Shown here in pieces: positions 48,201 through 60,478 of a DNA stretch of 64,000 nucleotides. The notes beneath the pieces were generated by a model that saw only the letters and a program-made list of their open reading frames with translations, was not told the origin of the DNA and searched no databases. Position 1 is the stretch's first letter, and every line of letters begins with the position of its first letter. The stretch spans positions 582,250-646,249 of the forward strand of contig VWZS01008191.1 of NCBI GenBank assembly GCA_013397075.1. Reading direction: 5' to 3'. The DNA is from Rhabdornis inornatus. Taxonomy: Eukaryota > Chordata > Aves > Passeriformes > Rhabdornithidae. The position numbers and the translations under genes were made by a program.

Positions 48201-48575
48201 ATGACAAACATGAAGCTGAATTCTGAAGCACAGGCACGGCTGTGCCTTTTAGCATTCACTGTTTGCAAACATTGCTCAACATCCAGTCCCTGTTTGAGAC
48301 GAACTGGTGGCTGTTTGTTTGAAGCCATTGAACCATGTGAGGTGGCAGAGCTTTGTAGACTCGCAGAAATCCGAAAATAAAATCTGCTGTGTCCAACCCT
48401 GACAAGCAATGGTGCTTCTGTCTTTTGGTTTTTAACATCCTGTGCCTTGGCCAAATAGAAGGGGTGGTTCAGTAACTGGTAGAAGACATGTTTTTACAAA
48501 ATATATTTTTGCAAAACTTTTCCACTGCCCAAATCTCAATGTTTGGCTTCTGTTTGTGCAACTCTTCGAGTCAAA
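45287..48575. other. Non-coding DNA, no gene seen
   Basis: A T-run lies at 46743-46756 and a GC-richer patch at 47395-47600 has no recognised identity. No exon found. Confidence 0.5.
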
Positions 48576-48603
48576 GAGTCGCAGAATATCCTGAGTTGGA
48601 AGT
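48576..48603 (-). mobile_element. CR1 LINE 3' end, left part of a split copy
   Basis: 'GAGTCGCAGAATATCCTGAG' plus 'TTGGAAG' matches the antisense CR1 terminus of the 'ATATCCTGAGTTGGAAGG' subfamily. It breaks off, and the continuation appears at 49053. Confidence 0.75.
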
Positions 48604-48621
48604 GGTTTAGGCTCTCCATAG

Positions 48622-49050
48622 TTCAAGCAACTATTAAAAGGCACCTTCAATAATTACAATTTGGTACCTTATGACTGCGAATATATTACCATGACAATCT
48701 TAATAAATTCACAATTCATACTATGGGAAGTCAAATGGAAAAAAGTCCTCACCAAATTAAGAGAAACCTATACTATAGGTACAAATGCAAACCTCACATT
48801 AGCACAATCAGCAAGAGAAGCTCCTCATGATAAACCAGAAGACCAAGCAGTGGTCCTGCCTTGGGAAGTAATCACAAATATCAAAGAAACAGCTTGAAAA
48901 ACCATTCTACAAATCCAACCTACTGAAGTTCCAGAAGGCATTTATACAAAAGTAGAGCAAAGAGTATCTAAGCCATTCACTTCTTTCATAGATCACCTAA
49001 CTCAAGCAGTGGAAAAGCAATGGAGTAATAAAGTAACACATCCCGATCTG
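48622..49050 (+). pseudogene. Endogenous retrovirus gag (capsid) remnant, broken, nested in a CR1
   Basis: One plus-strand frame stays open from 48622 to the edge of the CR1 apart from a single in-frame TGA at 48895-48897. The upstream part contains SQFILWEVKW, a tryptophan-rich segment like that in the N-terminal domain of retroviral capsid. The downstream part (48958-49020) contains PFTSFIDHLTQAV, which matches the major homology region pattern (Phe, two residues, Phe-Ile/Val, two residues, Leu) that defines retroviral capsid C-terminal domains. No start codon, matrix, nucleocapsid, pol, env or LTR accompanies it, so it is a non-functional fragment of roughly 140 codons. Composition is A-rich relative to the flanking CR1. 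Class II (alpha/beta-like) affinity is plausible but not shown. Confidence 0.75.
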
Positions 49051-49052
49051 CT

Positions 49053-49293
49053 CACAAGGGTCATTGAGTCCAACTCCTGGTCCTGCACAGACACCCCAAC
49101 AATCTCACCCTGTGCATCTCTGGGAGTGTTGTCCAAACATTCCTGGAGATCTGGCAGCCTTGGGTGGGGCTGTGCCCATTCCCTGGGGAGCCTGGGCAGT
49201 GCCCAGCACCCTCTGGGGAAGAACCTTTTCCTAAATACAACCTAAACCTGCCCTGGAACTGTTTCAAGCCATTCCCTCATGTCCCATCACTGA
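49053..49293 (-). mobile_element. CR1 LINE 3' end, right part of a split copy
   Basis: 'CACAAGGGTCATTGAGTCCA', 'ACTCCTGGTCCTGCACAGAC', 'CCAACAATCTCACCCTGTGC' and 'TTTCAAGCCATTCCCTCATG' follow antisense CR1 order and continue the piece at 48576-48603. About 6 bases expected between the two halves are missing. Confidence 0.9.
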
Positions 49294-49479
49294 TCATCAT
49301 AAACAGGTGTTTTTCTTTATTCTAGGGTTTGGCTTTTCAAGTCAATTATTTCTTTGAATGGAGTTGGAGATGTCAGGAAGTGTCTTTCCCTGAAAAACAG
49401 AGAGGAGTTCTTGCCGATGACTCCAGGTGATTAGTGCACATGGAACTGCTTCATAAGCAATGCAAATTATGATCAAAGG

Positions 49480-49678
49480 ATCATAGAATCACAGAACGGT
49501 TTGGGTTGGAAGGAACCTTAAAACCCATCGAATTTCAAGCCCCTGTCATGGGCAGGACACCTTTCACTATCCCAGGTTGCTCCAAGCCCCATCCAACCTG
49601 GCTTTGGACACTTCCAGGGATCCAGGGGCAGCCACAGATGCTCTGGGTACCCTGTGCCAGGGCTCCAGCACCCCCCCA
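49480..49678 (-). mobile_element. CR1 LINE 3' fragment
   Basis: 'GATCATAGAATCACAGAACG', 'GTTTGGGTTGGAAGGAACCT', 'CCCCATCCAACCTGGCTTTG' and 'GGGCTCCAGCACCCCCCC' in antisense order. It lies less than 200 bp from the split CR1, so this region is a local cluster of insertions. Confidence 0.95.
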
Positions 49679-52600
49679 CGATAAATAGTCACTTCTTTTA
49701 TTCATTTGTTGTAAATAAGAATTATTTGCTTTCCTGAAGAGGTTACTGTCTTTCCACCTGCACTAAAGAGACACATTTCTACATTGCTTTTGCTATGAAA
49801 AGCCACAGGAACCCACTTCAGCTGTTCCCGCTGCAGGAGACCTTCTTGCTCCTGTTATTTCACCTTAGCACAAATTCCCAGTGAAAAGGTGATGGATAAG
49901 ATTTATTTCTGTTAAACCACAGGCACCACCGTGGTCATTACAGTGATCACACACCCCCATCTGACTTCTAGACACACATTTAATTTCCTTAGATTCATGC
50001 TATAAAAACATTTCCCTCGTGGGTTGTGACACAGCCTTCACATTAGATCAGACACTTTTAGTTGGACAATTACCTGAATGCTTTTTAAAATGGTAATTAT
50101 TTCCCAGGGCCACAGATGCACTCTGCAGAGAAGCTGTGGCTGAACTGCTGTCAGGTGGATGCAGCACTGTTATTTAGAGATGGTTAAACTTAAACAGGAT
50201 GGACATGAGCTGCAGTTCCCATTTGGGCTGGGAGCAGGGAAATCTCCCTGCAGTGAATTCATTCCTCAGTGCAGATATGGCTTAAGGCTTTCTGGGCTGA
50301 ATCCTAAGGCACTTCCAGTGTGAGCTGTGGGAGTTCACCAAATGGTCATTTCTGAAATTTCTCCAGAACAGCTTGATGTTTTACAGACCTGATTTAAATC
50401 TAAATGTGCTTCCAGGCTGAATTCTCCAGCTGCCACTTGGATATTACTTAGTGGGCTTACAAGATGCTGTTGCCTGTTGAATTCCTGTAAATCCATAGTC
50501 ACATCTATATTTTGGATTAGTTTGGAGAATGAGAGAATTGCTCATTTGTTTTCCCAAATGAGCAATGGAATAGAAAAATCAGTTCTACCAAGTAATCATA
50601 ATTTCACTGGGCTTTAGCTGTCTGCAACTGAGTTAGTCACAGTGCAGACCCTTGGAATAATCACTGGAGAGGAAAAAGGGTATTTGGGCTGTGATTGAGA
50701 TGCTCTGGTGGAATGACCCTCTGAAAGAGTTTTTTCTTTCCACTGAGTGAAGGGAAACAGTTCAGATCTGGATGTCTGTATGACACATATCTATATTTTG
50801 TTTATATCCCACAATTCCTCCTTTCCACATTATGCTCTTCTTGGGGAAGAACTTAACCTGCTCTGGACAATGTGCATAGCCAGCTCCTCTAAACAATATC
50901 AAAATTCCTACCCTGCTCTTAAACACACATATCTATATCACAAAAAAAAAAAAAAAAGTCTTTGTGGCACTCTTCTCTGTCTGTCTCATTTGGCTTTGTT
51001 GGCTTTGAGCCAGGCTTAACCACCCCATTGTTTCCTGTTATGGTGCATCCATCAAAAATGGGGGATCACAGGAATGGAGAACACAAGGTAAAAATCTCAG
51101 CACTTGGAAATCCCAATTTAATTAAAACAAAGAATCTGAGCATTACCCAAAGTGCCATATTGGAAAGTCGTTTCAGGGTTTAAATGTACAGCTCAACTGG
51201 AAAAGACAGCCAGTGCTGCTCTTTGGCTAAATTTTGAACTCCTTACTTAATAATTATTCTAGAGGACATAAAACAAAGCAACCCAGAAACTTTCCCCGGA
51301 GTACTGGGAAGTTTAGTTGACTTGGGAGCTATTAGAAAGGGAGATAAATCTGATCTCCTTTAATTCTTTGAAAGTCTCTGGCAAATCTTCAATGTCTTTG
51401 AAAGGCCACGCAAAGGTTGGTGCTTGTTTGTACATAACTAAGACATGCTCTTTCTCCCTCTTGTGTTCCTCAGTTCTCATTTATTTTCTCTAAAATAAAG
51501 AGCTTTTTTGGGGGTCTAAAATAAGGATTATTTCTCTAAAATAAGGACTGAATGCAAAGCTTTTCCTATCTAAAATCAAGGACACTGAGCGGAGATTTTG
51601 GCAATATTTTAACCATGACCATTTGACCATGGTTTGATCATTTTCCTTTACAGTGGACTGCAAACAAGACTTTTCCCTTAAATATTTTTCCATTCTCATT
51701 AAAAAAATTGAAAATTCACTCAGAATCAGGCTGACACCTGAGAGCTGACTAACATCCCTGATGTGAGCAGAGTAACTACCACAGTATCTAATGTGCAGTA
51801 AGAGATAAAGGTTCGTGGCTCTCCAGGGTGGAAATAATATTTACGAGAAAAAATAAAAGAGGAAATTAGAACTACAGGCTCTGTTAAACAGCTCTATAAA
51901 GGAAGAAGAACAAATCAGGCCGACTAAACAGGTGTGGAAACGACCATAAATTGCACCTGGGGGAAGTTGGTGACTTGTAATACTAGAACATTAAGAACAT
52001 CATTTATATGGACTCTTTCTGGAAGGTGTTCCTTGTTCTCTCCTCTGTTGCCTGAGAACCTCCTGCTTGTTGAATGCTTTAAGGGGAAAGAAAAAGAGCA
52101 AAATTTCTTCTAAGGAGGAATTGCCCTCGTGAGATGTAACATTTAAAACCCCAATATTAGATGGTTATAACTTGTGCACAGTCTCACACTTAAAAAAAAA
52201 AAACGAAAACAAAAGAGTGAGGTTTAGGCAACTCAAGTGGTGATTCATATCCCATTTTTTTCAATGTTTAAATGTTAAGGATGCAACTCTAAATTGTTCT
52301 AAGATCAGGAAGGTTCTGTTTATAGAAAACAGAGATAAAATAAAGGAAGTTTCCTCAGAAATTCATTCATTTGGTGACCATTTTGTTACTATAATACATG
52401 GAGATGACTTCTCCTCTGGAGGTGTTGATTTGTCTCCACTGTTGCTGAAGGCAACCTGTTCTGCCCAGTTCAGACTTAAGCATTTGAAAATGAGAGTTTG
52501 AAGTCAGGCTGGATGAATCATATCAATGTGATGATTTTATGTTCCAAATGTAATTAGTGGAAAAGCAATACAGAAGACTGGCAAACTATGGAAAAGCTGA

Positions 52601-52780
52601 AAGTATGGACTTTTTCAAAGAAAGCAGAAGTTAAATCACTACTATAAAAATCAAATTCTGTTTTAGCTCATTAAACAGGTACTGAAAATAGGATGATATT
52701 TTCTTAATCTGTGAATTATCAAGGATTTCTTCTCATAGTTTCTCATTTCTGGGCTTACAACTCAAGAGATTCCCAATTTC
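49679..52780. other. Non-coding DNA, no gene seen
   Basis: A-runs at 50942-50957 and 52192-52203. No exon or repeat family recognised. Confidence 0.5.
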
Positions 52781-52894
52781 ACAGGATCACAGAATGGTTT
52801 GGGTTGGAAAGGACCTTAAAGATCATCATGTTTCAAATCTCTGCCATGGGCAGGGGCACCTTCCACTCTCCTAGGTTGATCCAAGCCCCATCCC
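52781..52894 (-). mobile_element. CR1 LINE 3' fragment, short
   Basis: 'ACAGGATCACAGAATGGTTT', 'GGGTTGGAAAGGACCTTAAA' and 'CTGCCATGGGCAGGGGCACC' in antisense order, truncated after about 110 bp. Confidence 0.95.
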
Positions 52895-53596
52895 TTTGAA
52901 TTTTGACATTACACTCCTGATAACTCCTTGAGAATGGACTAGAGTGGAATGATCCTCAGTGTGTAATCATTTCACCAAGGCTACTCTTCCTTAATTTCCC
53001 ATTAAAATCTCATGAGGAATAGTGTTAGAAGCCCTACCAATGCCAGAGTAAATCTCATCAATTTGCTTTTCTTTCTTTTTTCATGAAGTGCATAAGAAAG
53101 ATCAGACTTAGTTAAGATGATTTCCGCTTGACAAACCCACATTTGCTTTTTACTCATCTTTTTGCAACCACGATGAGAGAGATTTAATTGTCATGTTTTA
53201 TTCCAGAGGGATCCAGGGCCCTGAGGAGCACACGTTGTATTTTCAAAAGCTGCTTAGTCACTGAAGAATGAAAATCCTTCTGACTTTCAGTGAGACAAAG
53301 TGACCTGGGGATGGATTCTGAACACACACCAGGTGTGGGAAGATGTGGGGACTGTATGGCACTGGGGGCAATTTTAAGCCTTGGCATCCAGCAAATTTCA
53401 CTCCCTGAATAGTGTGGAGCCACAAAGGTCTTTCTATGCTGTTTGGTTTCCTGGGCTTTAATATCTTTATTAGTTTAAATAGCTTAATAATTTTAAATGC
53501 CCACTTCCTTTGGAAAACAAGACTAAAACTCATGTTGGTGGTGCAATTGAAAATTGATCTTGTAGTGAGTCTATATATTTCCAAGGGAAATATTTA
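52895..53596. other. Non-coding DNA, no gene seen
   Basis: No exon or repeat family recognised. Confidence 0.5.
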
Positions 53597-53712
53597 CATC
53601 TATCTATATCTATCTATACTTATACCTCTTTCTATCTAATATATATCTATATCTATATCTATATCTATATCTATATCTATATCTATATCTATCTATATCT
53701 ATCTATATCCAT
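53597..53712. repeat. ATCTAT hexanucleotide microsatellite
   Basis: TATCTA/ATCTAT units, interrupted at 53618-53642 and regular after that. Confidence 0.95.
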
Positions 53713-56700
53713 ATAATATCAATATATACACACCAGGTGTATCAATTCAGGAGAAAAGATCTGTATTAGTCAGGACTTCTGACAGTGTTTGTCCAGTTTT
53801 AATGAAAACTCTTGCCCCTGAATCATGACAAAGACTGGTGGTAGAGAAAACTCCTTCGATACTGCACTGGAGATGTTGGCAGGAGCCATGATCATGCCTT
53901 GGGACTGTGGTGCAGGAACAACCAAATCACTCCTCACTTGTGCCCTTCTTACTTCAGAGAGAAAGCCCAAATATTTTCTCTTTGTACTTTCTCAGATACA
54001 CCATGGGAATCTGCAACTACATCCCAAATTCTTTGTCAAGGGAACATGGGAAGTCCAGCCTAAACAGTATTTAATCTCAGACAAATTATATCAAAATAAC
54101 TGACTTTTAATGTCTGATATTACTCCAGCTGAATTTTCAGCCCTCAGAGCTCTATGCACCTTTTCCAAGAGTAGCTTTATTTGGTTTCTTGGCTGAGGAA
54201 TGTCTTGACTCTGTTCTCTTGCTTAATTTCAGCTCTTGGAGTCAGTACCCCAGTCCTGTCTCCATTTTTCTGCTCTACTGGTCATGACAGCACTGATTGA
54301 CAACCCAGTCAAGTCAGCCAAGGGAGGAATGGGTACAGGGCTGGGCATGGAGAGAGAGATCCTTGCATGGCACATGGAATTTGGCCACTCCTTCATTACT
54401 TTGGATAAAAGGATCAGAAACTTCAGTTTAAATATTCAAAACATCTTTATTCTATTTTTTCAGGATTATAGGCTATCTAGCATGCAGATATTAAGAGATT
54501 CTTACTTATGGACACTGCTGCTGTTTGGTCTTTTTTCTTATTTGTCTCATTCAATACTGAGTATTCTCTATCAAGGAAAGTCAGTGTAAAATGACTTTCG
54601 CTATAATCAGACAAAATTATTTCCCGCAGTTAAATACAGCCAGAGAAAGACTGTCCAGCCTTGGACAAAATGGCTGTAGGTCTCCAAAGGAGCTGGGCTA
54701 ATTTGTTTCTTCCAGGAAAAGTATACCTGTTTGGTTTCTTTTCTTGAGGAAAGGGTTGGTTGGATGTTTGGGGCTTCTTCCCTTCTGATTTTGGTGTTTT
54801 TTGNAGAGCCCAAAAATGAATGCTGGAATTGGGAACAAAGCACCAAACATCAAGCAGGCTTGTACAAAATCCCTAAACACACTCTGCAGTCATGATGGAC
54901 CAAATACCTGATGAGAGCAAAGGGGTCAGGGGAATTTCCCTTTGGAATTTCTACTGGATTTCCAGAGCTCTCACATCCCTGCTTTTAGCTGTCCACAATT
55001 TTAATGTCCAGCTGAAGCATTCTCTGCTCCATGTGAAATGATAAAGGAGAAATTCACCCAATTCACACCATCCTATATAAGATATACTTTATATTCCTCC
55101 CCGTTCATTATTGAAGTAATCTCATTACACTTCCAGACTTCTGATACTGAAACAATTGTATTTATTAGTTAACCAAACTCTACCTAAAAATTGACCAGTC
55201 TGGTTGGTGTCTTCAACCCACTAAAAGCTTGACCTGGAATCTGTTCTGCTTAAAAACACCCAACTAAGCGTAGCCTAAATTTATTGGTGGCCAGTTTAAA
55301 TCTATTTATTCTTGTGCCAGAAATGTTGTTCTTGTCTTTTCACAATAATTAGGAAAAATTACTGACACAGTCAATGATTCTTCAGCTGAGAAATGGGACA
55401 GCATGAAAGCACAAAGAGATGTCTGAATGGAGTGTGTGTGTTGGCAAAGTCGATTTTCTTTTTGCCTTGAGATTTTCTTTTATTCTGCTGAAGTCAATAA
55501 TAAGATCATGAAAGGCAGAACTAATCTTCCCTACTGCTTTGAAATTTTCACTTTAGGTTCAGTTTTCCTTTCTCTAAGGGAAGCCTTTCAGAGACGATGA
55601 CTTTTTTTATCCTGTTAGCTCCTATTTGAATGTTTGTCATTCCACACATGGAATAATTCCTTCTATGAATCGCACAGATTCAGAATGTCCATCTCAACAG
55701 CACTTGGAGAAACCTCTTAGAAGGATTTCAAGAAGAAAGTGCCTTGTCCTTTCTTTATTCTGATGCTCCCACATTAATGCTGTAACAGAGAAAGTTAATT
55801 AAAGATGAAGGATTGGCAATGTGTTTGAGATCTTGTTGCAGAGAACAATTTATGGGAGCAGATTTTCAGCTGATTTGAACTGGTAGCTCTCTGAATAAGG
55901 AGATTTGACAATGTGGATCAGCAGGGCTCCAGGGACAGAATTTGCCTTTCAACTTGTTGCAGACTGTGCAGTAATTAGTGTCCATGAGGAAGGAATAAAA
56001 CGTGTCTGCAAAGGATGATAACATTTGATATCAGTTTCAAGGAGTCATAAAAATTCTTCTTCTGCATTCTTTTCTCTTGTCAGAGGAACACGCTGAGATT
56101 ATATTGAAATATCATAATTCCTTGTGGTAAGGGGGGGAAAAGCCACTGTAGAAAATAAAAAAAAACTTTCAGAGCTGATTTTTACAGATTTATTCTGAAG
56201 CAAAATCTACTCCATGCTTGACATATTTTGTAATTTAGAGACATAGTCTAAACCAACCGAAGAAAAATAAATTTGCAATATATATAAGAGAGAGATAAAA
56301 GCATAAAGTCATCTCAGATTATTTAATTTACCCTGAAATATAAATGTTAACTTTGTCTTTCCTACAGAGCTTGTTATTTTCAAAGTTTCCTTTGCTAATT
56401 AGGGATTGTCAATCACTGAGACTCCCGGAAAAATCCAAACAAGACAAAAGAAATACTTGGAGTCTTTCAAAAAATAAATGTACATGGCTTGAACTCCTGG
56501 AACTTGTGCTGGTGCTCCAGGGCTCCACTTTGCCCATCAGCATTCCTGCCAAAAGATTTTCCTGCTGACATTTACATGAGGAGGTGGCATTTGCTTTTGG
56601 GGGATGTATTTGGTGTCATGTATTCTTTGCAGTAACTCTTTTCCGATGGCATGTAAAGGTCATTTCTGCAGAGCAGGGAGCATTTGTTAACTTCCTGAGA

Positions 56701-56996
56701 AAGGATCTGGGCATGAAGCATCCCCTGAATAGTAAGGATATTGTTTGTCTGAAAACACTCCTGGATTTTCCCTCACACATTCCCCCATGTTTTCTTTTTT
56801 CTCTCTTTTTTCCCCCTCCTTAGTTTCTTTCTATGAGGCCTGCAGGAGTAAAATGACACCAACAAAATTATTTCTGCATTGTGGTACTGCAGAGTTTCTT
56901 AAAAAAATAAGAAAATATATCTTAGTTGGAAAATTACAAATTAATTTTGGTTGTGAAGAGCCAATTATTCTGATTTGTCCAGAGAAGCTGTGGCTG
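53713..56996. other. Non-coding DNA, no gene seen
   Basis: A single N lies at 54804. Only chance frames; no exon or repeat family recognised. Confidence 0.5.
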
Positions 56997-58580
56997 ATAT
57001 ATTTTTATATCTACTTATATACTTATTTATTTGTATATTTATATAAAATCTTGTTGATACCAGTGAACTGTGCAATAAATGCTCCATACAGAACGTCAGC
57101 AGCACCAACAGATCCTGAGAAGTTACTGAGCTCATCTCAAAGTCCCAACGTGTTTGTTTATTGCATGACTCTGTAAGCTCCACTAATTGTATTGACTGGG
57201 GTTTTAATTACTGTCATGAGAATACAAATGCCTCACTCACATGGAGATATCTGCATCTATTGCCTCAGTGTAAACACCTGAATCTCGAGCTGAATCTCCA
57301 CCAAGGAGCTTTCCTTCCTCTCTGCTCCTAGCTGATGGAACGCCCTGAGCTCTGGGTTATTGATTAAATTCACACTGCAATAGGTCCCCGTGTCACATTT
57401 GACTTTTCAGGCTCATTTTATAAAGGGCTTTGCTGGTGGCTGGTGCATGTAAGCTGAGAATTGCAAAAATACCCCTAAAATTCTTCCTTAAAACTGACCT
57501 GGAAAAACATCATTGTATTCCTGGCATACAGATAAAAAAGACTAAAAAGCATGAATTATTTATTCACTTATGCCTTTGTATTTCTAAAGAAGTAATGGAG
57601 CAAGTGCCAGCTGAGGACAAACAGTTTTCTTGGGAGAGTTTGGGTTCCCATGTACAACTTCTGCCCACAGACAGAAAGGAGAGGAACTCCAGCTCTTCTG
57701 GGACATCAATATCTCAGCTCTGAACCCCTGGAAGAGGTGCTGGAAATGTTTTTCCTGACTGGTACTGTCCTGTACAGCTCTTGTCAGAAGCAGAGTGTTT
57801 GCAGCCTCACATCCCAAAAAAAGGGGCAAAACTTTCGCTCACTTTTATGAACTTGTTTTTTGGGAGAGTCCAAAAATCAGGTTTTGTGGTTGTTGTGCAG
57901 AAGAAAGAAGAGCTATTTAGCAGCAGATTAGTTCTAGATCAATCATAATTATTGCACCCCAATCTGTGGAGAAATAAATTACAATACCACAAGTAAAGCT
58001 AAAACTGGCTGCTCATGGAGTAGAAAATCAGTCTGGTTTAGAGCAGGCATAGAAATTATGGACTCCAAAAAAATATCATTTGATCCTCAGATAAATATTC
58101 TGAAGCACAGTGGTTGTGCCATCTTCTACACAACAAAACTGGAAGGTATGAAGCTTTGCATGTCAATTCTTACACATGGTTCCTGAGATATTTGGGATGA
58201 ATTGTTTAAGATGTCCTAAAGATTCTGAAAAGTCTGAATAATTTTTTTTTTTTTTCGGACATGTAAACCAATTAAGAGAGACAACTCAAATATCTGTCCT
58301 GGGAAGGCTCATTTCAGTCAGGTGGGAGTAATCTGATTAATATTTCCTGTCCTCAAGCTGCCTGGCTCATATGGAATCTGTATTCTTTCTAATATTTATT
58401 TTTGTATGTTTTTTTTTTTTGCACTGTGTCCAAGGCTGCAATGTAATTCATAGCAGGTACTTATCTGACATTACAGCATCTCCAGTTTTGCCCAAAAAGC
58501 ATCACTTAGGAGGCATCAGAACTTTTGCAAACTACATTGAAGTCATATCATCAAGCAGTGAATGAACAGAAAAAAGAAAT
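56997..58580 (+). repeat. 1,584-bp direct duplication, copy 1
   Basis: Identical to 58895-60478 at a constant offset of 1,898 bp. The one mismatch I see is C at 57325 against T in copy 2. Homopolymer runs have equal length in both. The copy ends directly against an N at 58581. The left boundary falls in an AT-rich 'ATATATTTTTATAT' stretch. No gene is seen inside; open frames of up to 97 codons appear in both copies and are unremarkable. Confidence 0.95.
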
Positions 58581-58894
58581 NCCTAGGGTTGTCCTCTACA
58601 GACATCCAGTGCCATTAAAGATACCCCTGAGCATCCCAGCTGGCTCCAATGTCAGTTCTTCTGGATGCTTCAAACACCTTAAGGCATTTCAAATGACCCT
58701 ATTAGAGTTTGTATTGTAGATAACACGATTTAATTGCTTCGTTTATGATTTTTAAGTCTGGTTATCTTGATAAGAAGATAAGTTTATTTATACAATTATA
58801 TTGATATGAATATAAAAATATGGGTATATTTTTATATAAATATATTTTATATGTTCTATATTTATATATTTATATAAAATATATTTATATAAAA
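58581..58894. other. Spacer between the duplicated blocks, starting with an N
   Basis: About 160 bp of ordinary sequence follows the N, then from about 58780 a strongly AT-rich TATA-type low-complexity stretch leads into copy 2. It is not similar to the 314 bp preceding copy 1. Confidence 0.85.
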
Positions 58895-60478
58895 ATATAT
58901 TTTTATATCTACTTATATACTTATTTATTTGTATATTTATATAAAATCTTGTTGATACCAGTGAACTGTGCAATAAATGCTCCATACAGAACGTCAGCAG
59001 CACCAACAGATCCTGAGAAGTTACTGAGCTCATCTCAAAGTCCCAACGTGTTTGTTTATTGCATGACTCTGTAAGCTCCACTAATTGTATTGACTGGGGT
59101 TTTAATTACTGTCATGAGAATACAAATGCCTCACTCACATGGAGATATCTGCATCTATTGCCTCAGTGTAAACACCTGAATCTCGAGCTGAATCTCCACC
59201 AAGGAGCTTTCCTTCCTCTCTGTTCCTAGCTGATGGAACGCCCTGAGCTCTGGGTTATTGATTAAATTCACACTGCAATAGGTCCCCGTGTCACATTTGA
59301 CTTTTCAGGCTCATTTTATAAAGGGCTTTGCTGGTGGCTGGTGCATGTAAGCTGAGAATTGCAAAAATACCCCTAAAATTCTTCCTTAAAACTGACCTGG
59401 AAAAACATCATTGTATTCCTGGCATACAGATAAAAAAGACTAAAAAGCATGAATTATTTATTCACTTATGCCTTTGTATTTCTAAAGAAGTAATGGAGCA
59501 AGTGCCAGCTGAGGACAAACAGTTTTCTTGGGAGAGTTTGGGTTCCCATGTACAACTTCTGCCCACAGACAGAAAGGAGAGGAACTCCAGCTCTTCTGGG
59601 ACATCAATATCTCAGCTCTGAACCCCTGGAAGAGGTGCTGGAAATGTTTTTCCTGACTGGTACTGTCCTGTACAGCTCTTGTCAGAAGCAGAGTGTTTGC
59701 AGCCTCACATCCCAAAAAAAGGGGCAAAACTTTCGCTCACTTTTATGAACTTGTTTTTTGGGAGAGTCCAAAAATCAGGTTTTGTGGTTGTTGTGCAGAA
59801 GAAAGAAGAGCTATTTAGCAGCAGATTAGTTCTAGATCAATCATAATTATTGCACCCCAATCTGTGGAGAAATAAATTACAATACCACAAGTAAAGCTAA
59901 AACTGGCTGCTCATGGAGTAGAAAATCAGTCTGGTTTAGAGCAGGCATAGAAATTATGGACTCCAAAAAAATATCATTTGATCCTCAGATAAATATTCTG
60001 AAGCACAGTGGTTGTGCCATCTTCTACACAACAAAACTGGAAGGTATGAAGCTTTGCATGTCAATTCTTACACATGGTTCCTGAGATATTTGGGATGAAT
60101 TGTTTAAGATGTCCTAAAGATTCTGAAAAGTCTGAATAATTTTTTTTTTTTTTCGGACATGTAAACCAATTAAGAGAGACAACTCAAATATCTGTCCTGG
60201 GAAGGCTCATTTCAGTCAGGTGGGAGTAATCTGATTAATATTTCCTGTCCTCAAGCTGCCTGGCTCATATGGAATCTGTATTCTTTCTAATATTTATTTT
60301 TGTATGTTTTTTTTTTTTGCACTGTGTCCAAGGCTGCAATGTAATTCATAGCAGGTACTTATCTGACATTACAGCATCTCCAGTTTTGCCCAAAAAGCAT
60401 CACTTAGGAGGCATCAGAACTTTTGCAAACTACATTGAAGTCATATCATCAAGCAGTGAATGAACAGAAAAAAGAAAT
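58895..60478 (+). repeat. 1,584-bp direct duplication, copy 2
   Basis: Second copy of 56997-58580 in the same orientation. It continues without an N into unique sequence at 60479. Confidence 0.95.

Noticed and set aside
57430..57829. Duplicated open frames (97 and 81 codons), also at 59328-59727
   Set aside because: They look conserved only because the whole 1.58-kb block is duplicated; no protein family recognised.
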